Notes: generated from the letters alone by a model not told the origin. DNA of 64,000 nt from Amyelois transitella (GCF_032362555.1 NC_083506.1:1597501-1661500); one strand, 5' to 3'. Shown: positions 22,601 to 35,700, counted from the first letter of the stretch. Numbers and translations are program-made.

Positions 22601-25600
22601 CTAGGCTAGGTTTTATGGCTGGGGAACCGCGGCTCCGAAGACGTTGAGTCAGAGGTTGCATTTATGCTCCAATCCGTGAAATCTTCACTTGCGCGATTTC
22701 GCATATGCGCTGTGATAGACTTGGTGGCGTGTGACGTTTGAGATGTCACAGAGAACCATTTCAACATATTAAGACCACGAATTAGATTCCCTTCTGGGTA
22801 GAAGGCTGGATGGGCCGTATGATTACTCCTTTAAGCCATTGAGCGAAGCTATACCGATGGTATCGAGCAGGCTAACTCTTAGGGTACCTAGTCTCCCAAG
22901 CAATATCTACCTTTTTAAATAACACAGATTGAGTAAGCTTCGTAGTAAGTTCGAAATTTGTGTTACGAGATACTAACTCAACGATAATATTCCTTAAAAG
23001 AGTTATAAGCTTAAGTAAAATTTATAGGTTGATGATGTTATAGTATATGGTTGTCCACAGGTGCATATATAAAGGTGAAGCAGAAAGAATGGGGCGGCGC
23101 CCTAGAGCACATTATCGGCGGTGGCATCACATCATTCTGCGTCAACTCCGCGGAGGATTCTAGGAAACTGTTCGAGATCATGGGCCAGGTGAGAGGAGAG
23201 CCGCAGTACATTAAAAAAAATATCCGGCTCGAAGGACCATTTCATATAACAGCGTCGCGCTCGCCATCATGCGGCTTGATTCATTCTCTCCACATGACCA
23301 ACCAGGTGTACGGCAAGGATCCGAAGCCCGCGGTGACGTGCAGCAAGTTCCTGGCCCGGCCGCACGACGTGAGCCGCCACGAGGTGCGCGCGGGCGGCTT
23401 CGGCAGCGCGCTGGCGGCGCTGCACGCGGCCGACCCCGCCGTGGCCAACTACCTCATCGACAGCGTGGGCGTCGAGCGCATACTGCTGGTGCACGACGAG
23501 AGTCAGTATATATGTAGTGTAGACAACATCATGGCAACCGTTGCTATGGCGTATACCAAGAAGGTTGCCTACAAGTAGCGTACTATTCTCTTCTTCATCC
23601 TCCTAGCTGTTCTACTATTTTCAGCTTTTTTGCTTTCATTTTTTTTATCATGGACATGGAATGTGAGTACGTCCACGATTTAGATTTTAGAGTTCTATAT
23701 TTGTAAATTGACGTCCCGTGACATATCTGGAATTTAGTTTGTTCCGCCGTTTCTTTTACACATGCGCTTTAGAAGCAGTAGTAGATGTAATAAAACTTAA
23801 GTTATGTAGTGACGTCAAATAGCGATACCTTGTATCCAATTTTGAAAATAAATCTATTCTTTTCTATTCTATCCTCACCTTACTGGAGAGGAGCCAGTGA
23901 GACTTTTGTTCCAAGATTGAGTGTTTTTTTTACATGAAACGACTCCCACCAGATCTTTGAAACTTTTGCAGAGAAAACTTACCCGTATTGGGTCATGGAT
24001 TCACATCTAGTTGCAGGTTACCTCAGATACTTTCAAGATACGCTTGACCAGATAAAATTGCTGGTATTAATATAAACTGTTTTTTTCGTCATAACAGAGG
24101 ACGCGATGCGTCTATCGAACCCAATCGAGAACGTGCCACGAAACTGCAGTAAGATTGTGACCAGAGACAACAAGGAGTACTACCCGGCTCCGAACTACCG
24201 CAGCTATGGCGGCTCTGCCAAACCTTGTCGCTACCTCATGGCCAGCACTGCCGAGAGGAAACTGTGAGTATACTGCGGACAGTAAGTGACCCACGTTGAG
24301 ATACAAGCGCAGAGTTGCGGCGGGAATTTCCAAAAATCCTCTCTTAATGCACCCCTAGACCACAAGGAATCTACGTGACAAATTTTCAAGTCGAGACCCA
24401 GTGGTTTGAACTATGTTTGTTATTCCGTTTTTTTTTTAATTCGCATACTCGGTCTACGGCAAAATTTCAAATTTACTTTCCCGCTTAAAGTTTGCTTATG
24501 TAAGTATTTTTTCAACTCACACACATTGCAAGAAAAATATTCACGCAATCGGAACTTTAAATATATTTTTATTCCAGGCAATTAAAAGCCGAAATCCAAG
24601 AAGCCGAGGCAACACTCCGCTCGCTCGAAGCGAAAGCGGAAGAATTGGAAAGCGAAGCGAGAACCGCTCGAGACGATGAGCGAGCGGCGTCGCAAGCGCT
24701 TCAAGCGCTTGTGGCTTCGCGACATGACGCCGAGGAGGCTGAGCGGGCAGCCGCTGAAGCGCTGGATCAGCATCAGGCGCCGCACCATGCTGTGTTGGTG
24801 AGTTGAAGACTATGTTGCACTTGCTATGGACTGAATAAATATATTTATTAAAGACATTAAGATAGTTAACTGTTTGAGACAATAAGGAAGCATTCTTGAG
24901 TGCGCTTTAAGTGCTTGAAGCTTCAAGACATAACGCAAAGTAAGCAGAAAAGGCAATAGCTGCAGCACTGGATTAGCATCAGGCTTTGATCATGTAGTAT
25001 TTGTGAGCTACAAAGTGCTAAGCGAGCGCATCAAGCGCTTGTGGCGTCACTAAAATCTGTACTTACCTCAGAAAAAGTTAAGAGGGCAGCCGCTGTAGCC
25101 TTATATCTGCATCATGCAGTATTTTCCTGAACCTCGTCTCAATCGCGTCTTCCCAGGTGATAAATTAATCTTGTGACTACAATCGCGTTCTGTTCTAAAA
25201 GGGATACAAGCCTTAAGCGGGTTTAGTGCTTTAGTTTGTAAATTTTTGACAATTATTTATTTAATTCATTGAAGTTTAAAATGACGTGAATAATTGCCTG
25301 CGAAGAGCTATTTTCTGAATAAAATATTGATTTTGATTTGTACTTATTCAACATGGCAACTCCAAACTGGCTCATAAAAAAATGGGTGTGCGTAAATTTT
25401 AATACATTATACTTTTTATTATTTATCACAGGTCGACGAACTCAACATCACGAAAGAGAAGTTGGAGACTCTGAGCAATCAGATGGAGACCTTAAAAGCC
25501 AAGGAGCAAGAGCTGAGGAACAAAATAGACCAGTCGGACGTCGCGGTGAGAGACGTGAAGAAACGACTCGCCAGCGTCACTACGGCTGGAAGAGCTCTCG

Positions 25601-28600
25601 TGGTGAGAATATAGATATATTAGCTTATAACTGAGATTTGTACGCATATTTCATAACTAGAGGCCGCTCGCGACTTCGTCCGCATGGAAACCCTATCAAT
25701 TTCGCGAGAATTCCGGGATAAAAAGTAGCTTATCCGTGGGAAAGAGATGGAATGGTCCTATTCTTTTTTTCTAATAGTGCCGGGAACCAAACGGCCCATA
25801 AGTTACACTGTTTTACTGAAATGCGACCTACTGATTGTAAGTAGGAGTGCAGCAATTGTCAAATTATAAATTCGACACTGTCTAAAACACACAAGCACAA
25901 TGCCTTATTATAAATCTTATTTTGTTTATTTAGGAAGAAATAGAACAAGAAAAGTTGAAGATCGAGCAAGGGGCCACCGAGCGGCAGAACTTGAGTCGGA
26001 AACTCAAAGAAGAAGAGAGCAAACTGTCGCAGGTGGACGTCATACTGGAGGGGAAGCGCGCGAACATCCATAAGTTGACGCAAGAGGCTCTCAAATTGTG
26101 CCCTAGAGTTGAGAACGCCAGGTATGTATTAACTTTTTTTACTCCAAATTCAAATTCAAAATTGTTTTTCATTATTATAGGATACTTCATATCTCTTAAT
26201 AATTGACAAAACGACTGGTTTCACAACATTGGTTGACGTCAAATAAATTACTTAAATCTAAGTTTACTGCCGCTTCCAAGGCGTCAGTGCAGAAGAAGCG
26301 GTAACAAACTGCACTGCAGATTTTCTTCAACAAATACTCTCTCTCTCATCTTTTTTCACGAGTTTCGGAAAATCATCTCTTAGTGCATCAGTTCTGTGCA
26401 TGGGAAACCTAAATGCCAAATGTCAAATCTACAACAAGCAGTTTAGGTTGTGCGTTGATATTATGTCAGATAATTAGTCGTGTTTTTTTTTAATTACTAA
26501 ATATACACTCTTCATGAAATGTAAATTGGTTTAAAGTAAAGTAACAAGAATTATTCATAAAACACCATAGCAAAAAAATACAATAAAAAAATATATGTAC
26601 AAACAAGAATATGTACAAAAATAGACATGTTTCTACATGTGTCCCCGAAAGAGTACCCCCTCAGCATAATGCTGGCTGTAAACAATATGCTACACAGCCA
26701 ACGCTGATCTTCCGGGAAGAAGGTTAGGTTTAGAGATCCAATCACGAATTTTTAGCCTAGTTGTTTGACTGTTGGTTATACTATACAGCCATCATCAGCA
26801 AAAAATTAATGATTTCAAACTTTATTTTGTGATTGATAATTTCATTTTATTTCATGATCAGAGACCGCGCCATAGTGACCCAAGAGCTGAAGAAGACCCA
26901 GTTGAAACTAAGCTCCATCCGAGACGATGGCCTGTCTAAAGCGGAGGTGGGCGAGCGGTTATTAGACGTGGAGAAACGTTACCGCCGCGCCACGCACACT
27001 CTCAACAGGCTCAAGCGGCTTATTGACGAGGTGAGACTGCTGTCGTGTGGTTCCCGGCACCAATAAAAAATTATATAATTAAAGAGTCTGAAGAAGGATA
27101 GTGTTACCTTTCATCCCGGTAAAAATTAAAGGATCTGAAACATTTGAGATAAACCTGTAGGTGGCGTAAAATTCCACGCTTTTTGTAGATGGCGTTTAAT
27201 TCGTTGCTTTTTGTAGGTGATTTTGACTCCCTTTTGAAAGTTCTGTTCTCTTTAATTGGTAAATTAAATAACGAATATTGTTTTGCCAGGTAAAATCGAC
27301 AACAGAGAAGCACTTGAAAATCTGTCAGATCGTGCAGACACATATTATAAGAAGAGTTAAGTTTTGCTTCCAGTCCATGCTTAGTCTTCGCAATTATTCA
27401 GTAAGTCTTACGCTTATACTACTTGTAGGAAGACATTTTTTTAACTAGAATATTCCTTAATTTCTTCTCAACTTAAAGATATTGATCAGTCAGGATTACT
27501 TGTTAATATTTGTTTGGAATGTCATGATATAAGTAAAGTTTAACAAGTAATATGCATGTTTTCTTCCTGACTATCTAAAAAAGAAATATTTTGTTTTTCG
27601 GAATGCACGTTTAGTTCTGGGTTACAAGAGTAATGTTTGGTCACCTCAGATTTTTTAGGGTTTTGTAAGATAAGACTTTTGGGTTGCAGAGGTCAGATGA
27701 CAGTCGTCCTATTTAAAAACAGGAACCTCGTTAAGTCTTCTAGGTTAGACGGGGGATTTCTGAACTCTGAAAAATTTCTTTAGTTTACTACTTAGATAGA
27801 CTACCAACAGCCGTGTGGTTCCCGGCACCTTACAATAGGACAAATCCATATTTTACCCGTGGATGTCGTAAAAGGCGACTAAGGGAAGGGCTAATAAACT
27901 TTGTAATCTTCTCATAGGCGATGGTCTAGCAATCTGTCACTTAGAATCTCACAATGACTATGTATGTATGTTTACAGGGCAGTATGGAGATAGACATAAC
28001 AAAAGGCACCTTAGAAATAAAATGCACCGGCCGGGATTCCGGGGAGAAGCGGCACGCGAGCACGACCTCCTCTCTGTCGGGGGGAGAGCGCTCGTACTCC
28101 ACGGTGGCCTTCATCATGGCGCTGTGGGAGTGCATAGAGCTGCCGTTCTACTTCATGGACGAGTTCGATGTGTTTATGGTGAGATTTTTAGCTATTTCTA
28201 TTACTAATGTACGTTATTTGTCTTTGAAAGGGGGCGGTGGGGTCTCCTATTCTAGCTTAGACTCAATCATGGCGTACATAGGGCTTTTTGAGGGTTAAGT
28301 GTGTCCTTGATATGACTACAGTTAAAGATACCCTGAAGATTAATGTCCGGTCGAAATTTTCTTTCGCAAGTGGCCAACGGGAAATATTTTGTATGGAGAT
28401 ATTGTAAATGGTGACTTATGAACGTAAAGTATGTTTTCGGGGGGTGGGGGGATGGCATTAAAAGAAACCCTGAAGATGAATGATGATGTGGGGGTGCATA
28501 GAGCTGCCTTTCTACTTCATGGATGAGTAAAATTTATTTACGGTAAACATTCTTAACAAACATTAATATAGCCTTTTTTTTAAGAATCTAAGATGTTAAA

Positions 28601-29328
28601 AGGCAGAGCGTTATTTTAGTAATTTTTGTTGGAAATGTAAAATATCCATAGATTAAAGACTAGCAAGCATTTGTCATAGACGGACCATGATGTACTTACT
28701 ATTAGGCTCCGTCTAGTTAATCAAGTTTATGATAAGATCATAAAAGTTTTACCAAAATATATACTGGATAAGAGGTCGTCTATATAACAATATAATAGGT
28801 AATTTTATTATTATCCCAACAGGATAACGTGAACCGCAAGATAGTGATGGAGCTGCTCATAGACCACGCGTTGAAGAACACGAGCCGCCAGTTCGTGTTC
28901 CTCACGCCGCAGGACGCCAGCTCAGTGACTGCCGGCCCCCAGATCAGCATACACCGGTAAACTACTATATATCTCGCAGAGATTTACTGTTTTTTTATTT
29001 ACACTGAAATAAAAAGATTTTTTTGTATGTGTTTATAATTAATAAACTGAAATACTGGACTGATTTTTTTACGATATTTGGCACAGATATAAAATAGACC
29101 TTCGGGAGTGACATAGGCTATTTTTCTGGATTTTCCCGTAGGAGCGAAGTTCCGCGCAATAGCAATAATATAATAGTTATTTGGTATAATATACTCGACT
29201 GTGCCATTAAGGTTATGTTTTGGTGTGTATTTATAAATGTATAAGTGTCATTATTGGTACAATTTGTATGTAATATGTAACATTTACCCGTTTCTTTTTG
29301 TTGCAGGATGGCTGATCCGCGACCATAG
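19619..29328 (+). CDS. SMC6: SMC6, 18 exons, 1038 aa
   Basis: SMC6 pairs with SMC5 in the SMC5/6 complex, an ATP-driven DNA-entrapping machine for recombination repair and replication stress. Exons: 19619-19838, 19952-20110, 20472-20713, 20877-21127, 21242-21439, 21845-22038, 22218-22364, 23061-23188, 23306-23501, 24098-24263, 24578-24797, 25432-25602, 25934-26121, 26862-27030, 27290-27400, 27978-28178, 28823-28956, 29307-29328. The sum is 3117 nt. Walker A GRNGSGKS is at residues 42-49, the ABC signature LSGGERS at 953-959 and Walker B FMDEFD near 980. Between them lie two coiled coils around a hinge (exons 7-10). The motif [15 protein letters not shown] is SMC6-specific. Length agrees with the family (about 1090). 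The ATG at 19619 is preferred over one at 19586, which lacks conservation. AATAAA lies at 29378. Confidence 0.96.
21456..21536 (+). repeat. family A repeat, 3' fragment
   Basis: A short tail-end copy with ATTTAGACGTAATTATATG and a TATG run, in intron 5 of SMC6. Confidence 0.45.
22565..22750 (-). mobile_element. solo LTR-like fossil (TGTGGCG family), copy 3
   Basis: Reverse orientation copy recognisable by GGGGAACCGCG, TTTATGCTCCAATCCGTGAA and the closing GATGTCACA. It lies in intron 7 of SMC6 and is old and diverged. Confidence 0.45.
23795..23876 (+). repeat. family D repeat tail
   Basis: GACGTCAAATAGCGATACCTTGTATCCAATTTTG with AATAAA and TCTATTCT runs. The same segment appears inverted at 54450-54590. 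Confidence 0.5.
23870..24025 (+). repeat. family E repeat, diverged
   Basis: Contains the ACTGGAGAGGAGCC and TTTTTACATGAAACGACTCC blocks of family E; in intron 9 of SMC6. Confidence 0.45.
24890..25135 (+). pseudogene. two decayed copies of SMC6 exon 11 in intron 11
   Basis: Copy one (about 24898-25012) and copy two (about 25018-25135) follow the 3' half of exon 11 in order: CAAGCGCTTGTGGC, GGGCAGCCGCTG, and GATTAGCATCAGGC against GATCAGCATCAGGC. Both have lost the reading frame. They lie right behind the source exon (24578-24797), so tandem duplication is more likely than retroposition. Confidence 0.7.
25657..25728 (-). mobile_element. Helitron-like 3' end, truncated
   Basis: On the minus strand it reads GCGGACGAAGTCGCGAGCGG and ends CCTCTAG before T, like the element at 36462-36666. 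The 5' part is missing. Confidence 0.45.
25729..25799 (-). repeat. family A repeat, head fragment
   Basis: ATCCGTGGGAAAGAGATGG...TAGTGCCGGGAACC, reverse orientation, in intron 12 of SMC6. Confidence 0.5.
26200..26335. repeat. family D repeat
   Basis: TTGACGTCAAATAAATTACT, CTGCCGCTTCCAAGGC and AGAAGAAGCGG blocks shared with 54450-54590 and 47970-48140; in intron 13 of SMC6. Confidence 0.5.
27046..27068 (+). repeat. family A repeat, first 20 bases only
   Basis: GTGTGGTTCCCGGCACCAAT abuts exon 14 of SMC6 by 15 bp and then stops. The abrupt head-only copy is unlike the usual 5' truncation of this family. Confidence 0.5.
27811..27972 (+). repeat. family A repeat
   Basis: Head CCGTGTGGTTCCCGGCACC through to a TATGTATG tail, with internal loss. 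The tail ends six bases before exon 16 of SMC6, so repeat sequence supplies part of that exon's acceptor region. Confidence 0.6.
28488..28555 (+). pseudogene. decayed copy of the 3' end of SMC6 exon 16
   Basis: GGGTGCATAGAGCTGCC...CTACTTCATGGATGAGT repeats GGAGTGCATAGAGCTGCC...CTACTTCATGGACGAGT of exon 16 (about 28128-28180). It covers the Walker B codons and lies 310 bp downstream in intron 16. A stop after the Walker B copy shows it is not used. Confidence 0.75.
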
Positions 29329-32300
29329 AACTTAAGATATTTTGTATACAATCCAGTGAGATTTATATTATTGTGATAATAAAAATAATTTCTGATAATT
29401 GTTTCGAGTATTTTTAATAACAAAAATTACCAAGGGAAAGAAAACAATCAATTCATGGACACCATTTATTCAATACAGCCTGCTCAACATGTATTAGGTA
29501 CAATAAGTGTTCAATGCATTTTATATTGCACAAGTGACGACATCAAACAGAACCAAACATCACATTGATTCCTATGTACTGTACTCGAGATCACTCAAAA
29601 ACCATATGGAATATAATTTGACAAAAAAAAAGACTAAATTAAGTTTTATATTAGTTCTCAATACATTTTATATAAAAAATATCCTACTTAATAATGACCT
29701 ATATTTTATTCTGTTATGAAAAATTATTAAATTATATTTAACAGCAATTAAAGTCTTAAGTAAGGCGAGTTTTCACCATAAGCGTAATGTTTTCCGATGC
29801 TAGCTTAATCTACAATCTTTCAAACGAAAACAATACTCGGATTTAATCTTATCGACCACTTGTTCTACAAAGTACAATCACACTTTATTAAAATAGAAAT
29901 TTCGCAGAGATACTAGTATTAAATATTTCAATTTATAATTTTTGGTCAGTCACTAAATTATACGTGACTATTACATTAGCTACAAAACTAGTGTCTCGTA
30001 CAAAATCATTTAATTTTTTTTAATGATACAAAAAATCTTTGAATCGATACTAGGTTTTTAACTTAATGTTCCTTTTAAAAGTCATTTAGGTATTTAAAAT
30101 AAAAATGATATAAAATTTAAAAAAATCACAAATTTTAAAGTTTGATCGGGAATTCATAAATGCATAGTAAGTATGCTTAAATCACTGATACTATAAGGTT
30201 GTAATTTCACAAAATTACTAAGATGGTAAATAAAAGTTATTATTCAATTGTAACGGTATAAAATGAATGGTAGATTATTTTGTTATAATTAAAATAAATC
30301 CCATGTAACGCAAGGAAATCAAAACATTGGGCATTGATAATTTTTAGATGCATAGGTATTTTTTTAATTTTAACAAAGAGCTTAAGATCGTTTCAGAAAA
30401 AAAAGACATGGAAGAACATAAGCGATTTTTGTTCAAGGCTCGGCACAGAAAAGTAAAAATACAGTTCAAAATAATAGACTTTCAAGTAAGATACGAGTAT
30501 TTATATATAGACCAGCGTCGCGGCGATGTGCTGCCTGCGATATTATTTATTCAGGATTTAGGACAAGATTCTTTGGTTACTATGCTTCTCAAAATAAGTT
30601 TAAATAAAAGTGCAGCTAAAATATACCATATAATAATTTTCATAGCGTAACGGAGCATTGTCCGCGAATCAGTCTCATGAACAATTCGTTCATTTATCAG
30701 GCAATAAATACAGATTTACAATCACATTTATTTACAAAATTAATTTAGACAAAACGAAGAACTAAGCTTATAAATAAAGAAAAATAACTAAATTATTAAT
30801 GAGAGTACGAAATATAGTTCACATTCGATTTCAGGGCGATCAGATTTCAATTGATTCAAATGAATGAGACGATGCAATAAATTGAGAAACACCGGCGCAA
30901 GGTTTCCACTTTGCGTTAATTTCTTAAGCGTACATTACATTTTGCGCTCTTACATTGATATTTAATTAATTCCATACAAAATATTGATTGAGACAGATTA
31001 AATTGAAATGCATTCTTCTTATATAAAGACTGTAAAAAAACAATAAAAAATATCTAAACATTGATATTACGCAAGAGACGAAGTTTAATTCAAATAAAAA
31101 AGTACAGTTTAGTTAATTTACTTAAATGTAATAACAACGAGCATGGAATGTTCATCACATTATGTAAAGGCCGACATCCGGTACAGGATCGCATTTAATT
31201 AAATGTAATGTATAATTTTCACCTTAAAATACCTATGTAGGAACGAAGATTTCATATGACATGTCTATCTGAGACATCAAAAGCGTCTCGTTAAGTTTTT
31301 TCAGTAAAATCATATTAAAAATCATAAAACGACTACAGTAAGGTAGGTTTCACAATCTAGAATAACTATTAAATATAACGTGAGTTTCATGCTAAGCTGT
31401 TAGTATCATTAATGGTTTATTCGCCGATAAATCCAAACAAAAGTCATAACAAATAGGTTGGTTAGATTTTTTTATATTTCGTAGTCATTCTAGACTGAGC
31501 AATTTAATTTCAATTTAAACGAGCCGTCCATTTTATTTCGTGTCATTTTGAATGTTGTAAGAGTGCTGCACAAACGTGAACAGCGCTGTTGCGATTTATT
31601 TTTACACTCGTAGAAATAGAAATAATTAATGATAATACTATAGAAGTGGTAAGTATTGGTGAATGTAAGATTTATCATCATAACATAATTCCTATTGTTT
31701 CAAGTACAATATTAAATTTCCATCGTTTTATTTCATTCTGAATGTTATGGTACACTCGTCTTCTTAGTATGGAGAATTTAAATTCCTTGATGAGTAGCAT
31801 AAGTTTAAATGCAACATTTATTTGTCAAATCAGGGGGTTCAGTGTACGTTGGCGCTTAGACCGTACGCCAATAAAATATTTTCTTTATCGATGTTTAAGT
31901 AAGAATATAATAAAAGGGATTCAAAAACACAGACAAATAAAATTTGTCACAAATTACCATTCAGCAGTGCACGTCGAGAGGACGCGAGATAATTATATTC
32001 TGAACTTTTACTAAATATGTAATTACAAATTTTATATTTCTGTGTCAATTTTGAAGCTTGTTCTCACAATAAGAATTCGTACTTTCTGTTACGTAAAAAA
32101 TACGTAATAAGGTCTTTAAAAACTTCCAAAAGTTTCAAAATTTTTGATTATAGGGTTTGTTTGATACTGATGGTGAATTATGATATGACGGATTGCAATA
32201 TAGATTGTGATTCGATTTTTTTTACAATATCTCAAATCATTTCTCAATACGACGTCGGACATGTTTTAATTATCCGTAATACTACAATTGCAATGATTAA

Positions 32301-32731
32301 AAATGTTTTTTAAAGAATACCTTAGAACATGTATCTGTTAACGATTGAAATGATGAAAATCTATGGTGGGATAACTCATCACTTTCTGAGGTACATGTTA
32401 TTTTTAGATGATACTGGAGCATCCTGGAGTTGTCATCCAAAGGAGCTTTAGATCCACATTGATCTATACATAAACTTGAATGATAGATACATACAAGAAA
32501 AGTACTATTGATATTTTTATTGGTGTTTAAATTTTTAAAAGATTTTGTACATTTGAATGATGACTAACAAAAAATATGATCATTCTACCAATCCGAGATT
32601 AGACGTTCAACATCGCCTACTGTAATAAACTACTATCAGTATGATCAACAACATAACAATAAAATACACCTCCGTTCCTCCGCCTGGCATGTGACATACA
32701 CTATCAGAAGTAACAACATGCTGTATACCGC
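29329..32731. other. intergenic: convergent 3' ends of SMC6 and Cyclin E
   Basis: About 3.4 kb of very AT-rich DNA. It holds the SMC6 polyadenylation signal (29378) and probably a long Cyclin E 3' UTR. Only short ORFs without family resemblance occur. No tandem repeat or RNA gene was recognised. Confidence 0.5.
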
Positions 32732-35700
32732 TCATTGTAGATGTTGATCGTCCGCCGGGTGCCTGGTGGAGGGCGTGGCGGCGGGCGTGGTGGAGGGGGT
32801 GGCGGCGAGCGCGGCGGGGCTCTTGTGGCCCGACTGCGGCGGCGTGGGCGGGAACGCGTGCGCGCCCGCCTCCTGGGATTGCTCTAGCATTTGCTGGTAC
32901 ACTTTATCCTGGAAAAAGGGAATAGACGCGTTGGTGAATTTGTCTATACTTTGGGGGGTTGGTACTTGGGGCAGGATTGCTTATTAAAATTTTCATGTGG
33001 TGTAGATCGAATATGTTCTGTTATGGAAGTATATGGTATTGAAACTCAAGATGTTTGATGGCAGTGTCTGAAAGCTGATTCTGAATCCTGAAGCACGGTA
33101 GGCAACCATTTTTTATTAACGTGCTATTATTGTGACAGTTTGGTTGGTGTTGGCTGACTGGATCGCGTCTGAACCATTAGGTCGCGGATTTGATCTCTGG
33201 TCAAATCATGGTGAATAAAAAACTTTTGATTGACCGCTGTGTTGTTGTTTAAAGTATTTTTCATAAAATATAGTCCCGAACTTACTTCGGAGCTAGCTCA
33301 ATCTATAAAATTTGTCCTATATATATTTTCTTAGTGAACATTATTCAGCAGCAATTGTACGCAAAAAGTATATATGAAAGAATCGGTAATCAACAGTCGT
33401 CCCACTCACAAACATATCGAGCGAGACGTTGTGCGACTGTATCCGGTGGCTCTCGTCCAGGTTGACGTCGGGGCAGATGAGGTCGAGGCCGGCCGCCTTC
33501 TGCACGAACTCGCCGTCGGCGCCGCGCACCACGCTCACGGCGCCCGCCGCGCGCACGGCCGCCACGAACGGCGCCAGCCACGCGTAGCACGGCTCCAGGG
33601 CCTCCCAGCTGTAGCCTGCGGGCATGTTACTTCACAGTAATCACTCACTTCAAGGTCGAGAGGAATAGGCAAACCCCTCCCAGTTGTAGTCTGCACGATG
33701 GTATTGCTAGTGTCGACATATTACAGTAATGACTTGAAGGTCAGGAGTACTTAATTGACAAACTTGCATGGAAAGAATAACGAATATGGATGAAGTGAAA
33801 CAATGTCTCTGTTTACGCCTCCGGGAAAAAGAGACGGGAGAGGGTATAGTATACATATGTATGGCGCATAAAAAATATATAAAATAGAATTGATAAAATT
33901 ACTTCACATTCCCATTAATGAATCGCAGTCCTAAGCGTTTCCCCTGTTGTCGCTAGGGAAAACGCAATCAAATCGAATGATTAACACAAAATAGAATTAC
34001 ATAATTACTCAATCTGTTAACCGTCACTTCTGTCAATTCTACATGCTATATTTTCTCCCAAGTAATCTACATTATCAATATGTAAAATATAGCTTTGAAT
34101 AGGCAAAAAAAAAAAACAATATCTCACCTGACACCCTCAACGCCAGCTCCTTATTGAACGAGTGCGCCATAGCGGCCGCCGCGACCGCACTGTACGGAAA
34201 CAGGTTAACGTCCACATGTAACACTGCTAAGTCTATCAACTGTCCACATATCACAAACTCCAGCGACGAATACTGGGGAAACACGAATGTATAACTTCTC
34301 AGAGCGTTCGCTCCTATATCACTTTCACCTAAAAGCCGTCGCTTAGCACTTCTTCCTTCACTAGCCAACTGCATATAAATGTTCAACCAACTGTTTATGG
34401 TTATCGGCGTGATGTTCCACGATAATATTTTGAGGATAAGAAGCTCTTCTAGTAGTATTTCTTCGGTGGTGCAAGCTCCGTCGGTGACGTACGCAAATTC
34501 GCCTATTTTCGGTGGGTAAACTTCTTCTACTTTTGCTGCTATGAATAAGCATGTTATACCTGGAATGTGATAAGTTATTGCTTTGTCATCATGTAGACAG
34601 GAATATCGATAAAATGGTGATGCTACGTTTTGCATACGAAAAAGAAAACAATTAATCAAATTCATTTAAAATTAAAAGCAGAGTCAGTGACCAATTGATG
34701 TGTTAGGCATAAAAGTCACGAGGCCGATGTAGTCGAAAGCCTCCTACTATAAAAAAAGTAACCGCGTGTGAATCAAGAAATTGGCGTGGAAACATGTGTT
34801 GTCTTTTTCACCAAAATTCGGCGTGATCAAAAATTAGTCCTTCGATAGTAGACATGCTTGTTGTATTCTCTCAAAGAAGGGAATTCAAAACGAAAGCTTT
34901 CTTACCTATAAGTTGTAGCCGGCCTTTCGGCACGTCTTCTGTGTTGGTGAGGTACCGGTCTATGTAGTCCACTGTCAGGTGAAACGTTTCTCTGTGCAGT
35001 TTGTACACTTCGCATACCTGATGGCAAAAAAATAGAATTATATTCAAAATAGTAATAAGTGTATGTGAAGGCAGTAGGACTTTCAAACAAAATTGACAAA
35101 GCTTCAATCTTAATCTTATAGGAGAGCCCTTATGAGACATATGCCGTTCTTGACAAGCCCTAGATAGGAATCCTTGGGACGTGGAAGTTCTTTGTTAGCC
35201 AACTCTCGGGAGAAAGAAGTACCAATATTTAAATAGGTAGGTATGTCTGTACGACTTTCAAAAGAGATTAATGGAGGAAGGAACTCCACCGACAAGAGTT
35301 AGGTCTTAAATTAAAGAAGATTTTTTCCTACATACACACATAAAATCACGCCTCTTTCCCGGAGGGGTAGGCAGAGACTACCTCTTTCCACTTGCCACGA
35401 TCTCTGCATATTTCCTTTGCTTCATCCACATTCATAACTCTCTTAATGCAAGCTCGGCGGTTTCGGGTACTTTTGACCTGACCCTTTACCAGGACGTCCT
35501 TAATTTGATCAAGATATGATTTTTTCCTATAGGGAATAAAATTGCCGTCTTCTGACTAATTTCACGATGTGACACAATGATTACGATAATACGGCTATTA
35601 TTATTATTTAGGTCATACACATGTAGCAACAGTATCTGTGTCAAGTGATATCTAGAAGACAATAACTTTTTTTCAGACATAGTCGTAGTACAATAATATC

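Noticed and set aside
30348-30650. 100-codon ORF in the SMC6 / Cyclin E 3' intergenic region
   Set aside because: Lysine/isoleucine-rich as expected of AT-rich non-coding DNA; no homology recognised.
31742-32014. 90-codon ORF in the same intergenic region
   Set aside because: Same reasons; no start context or neighbours to support it.
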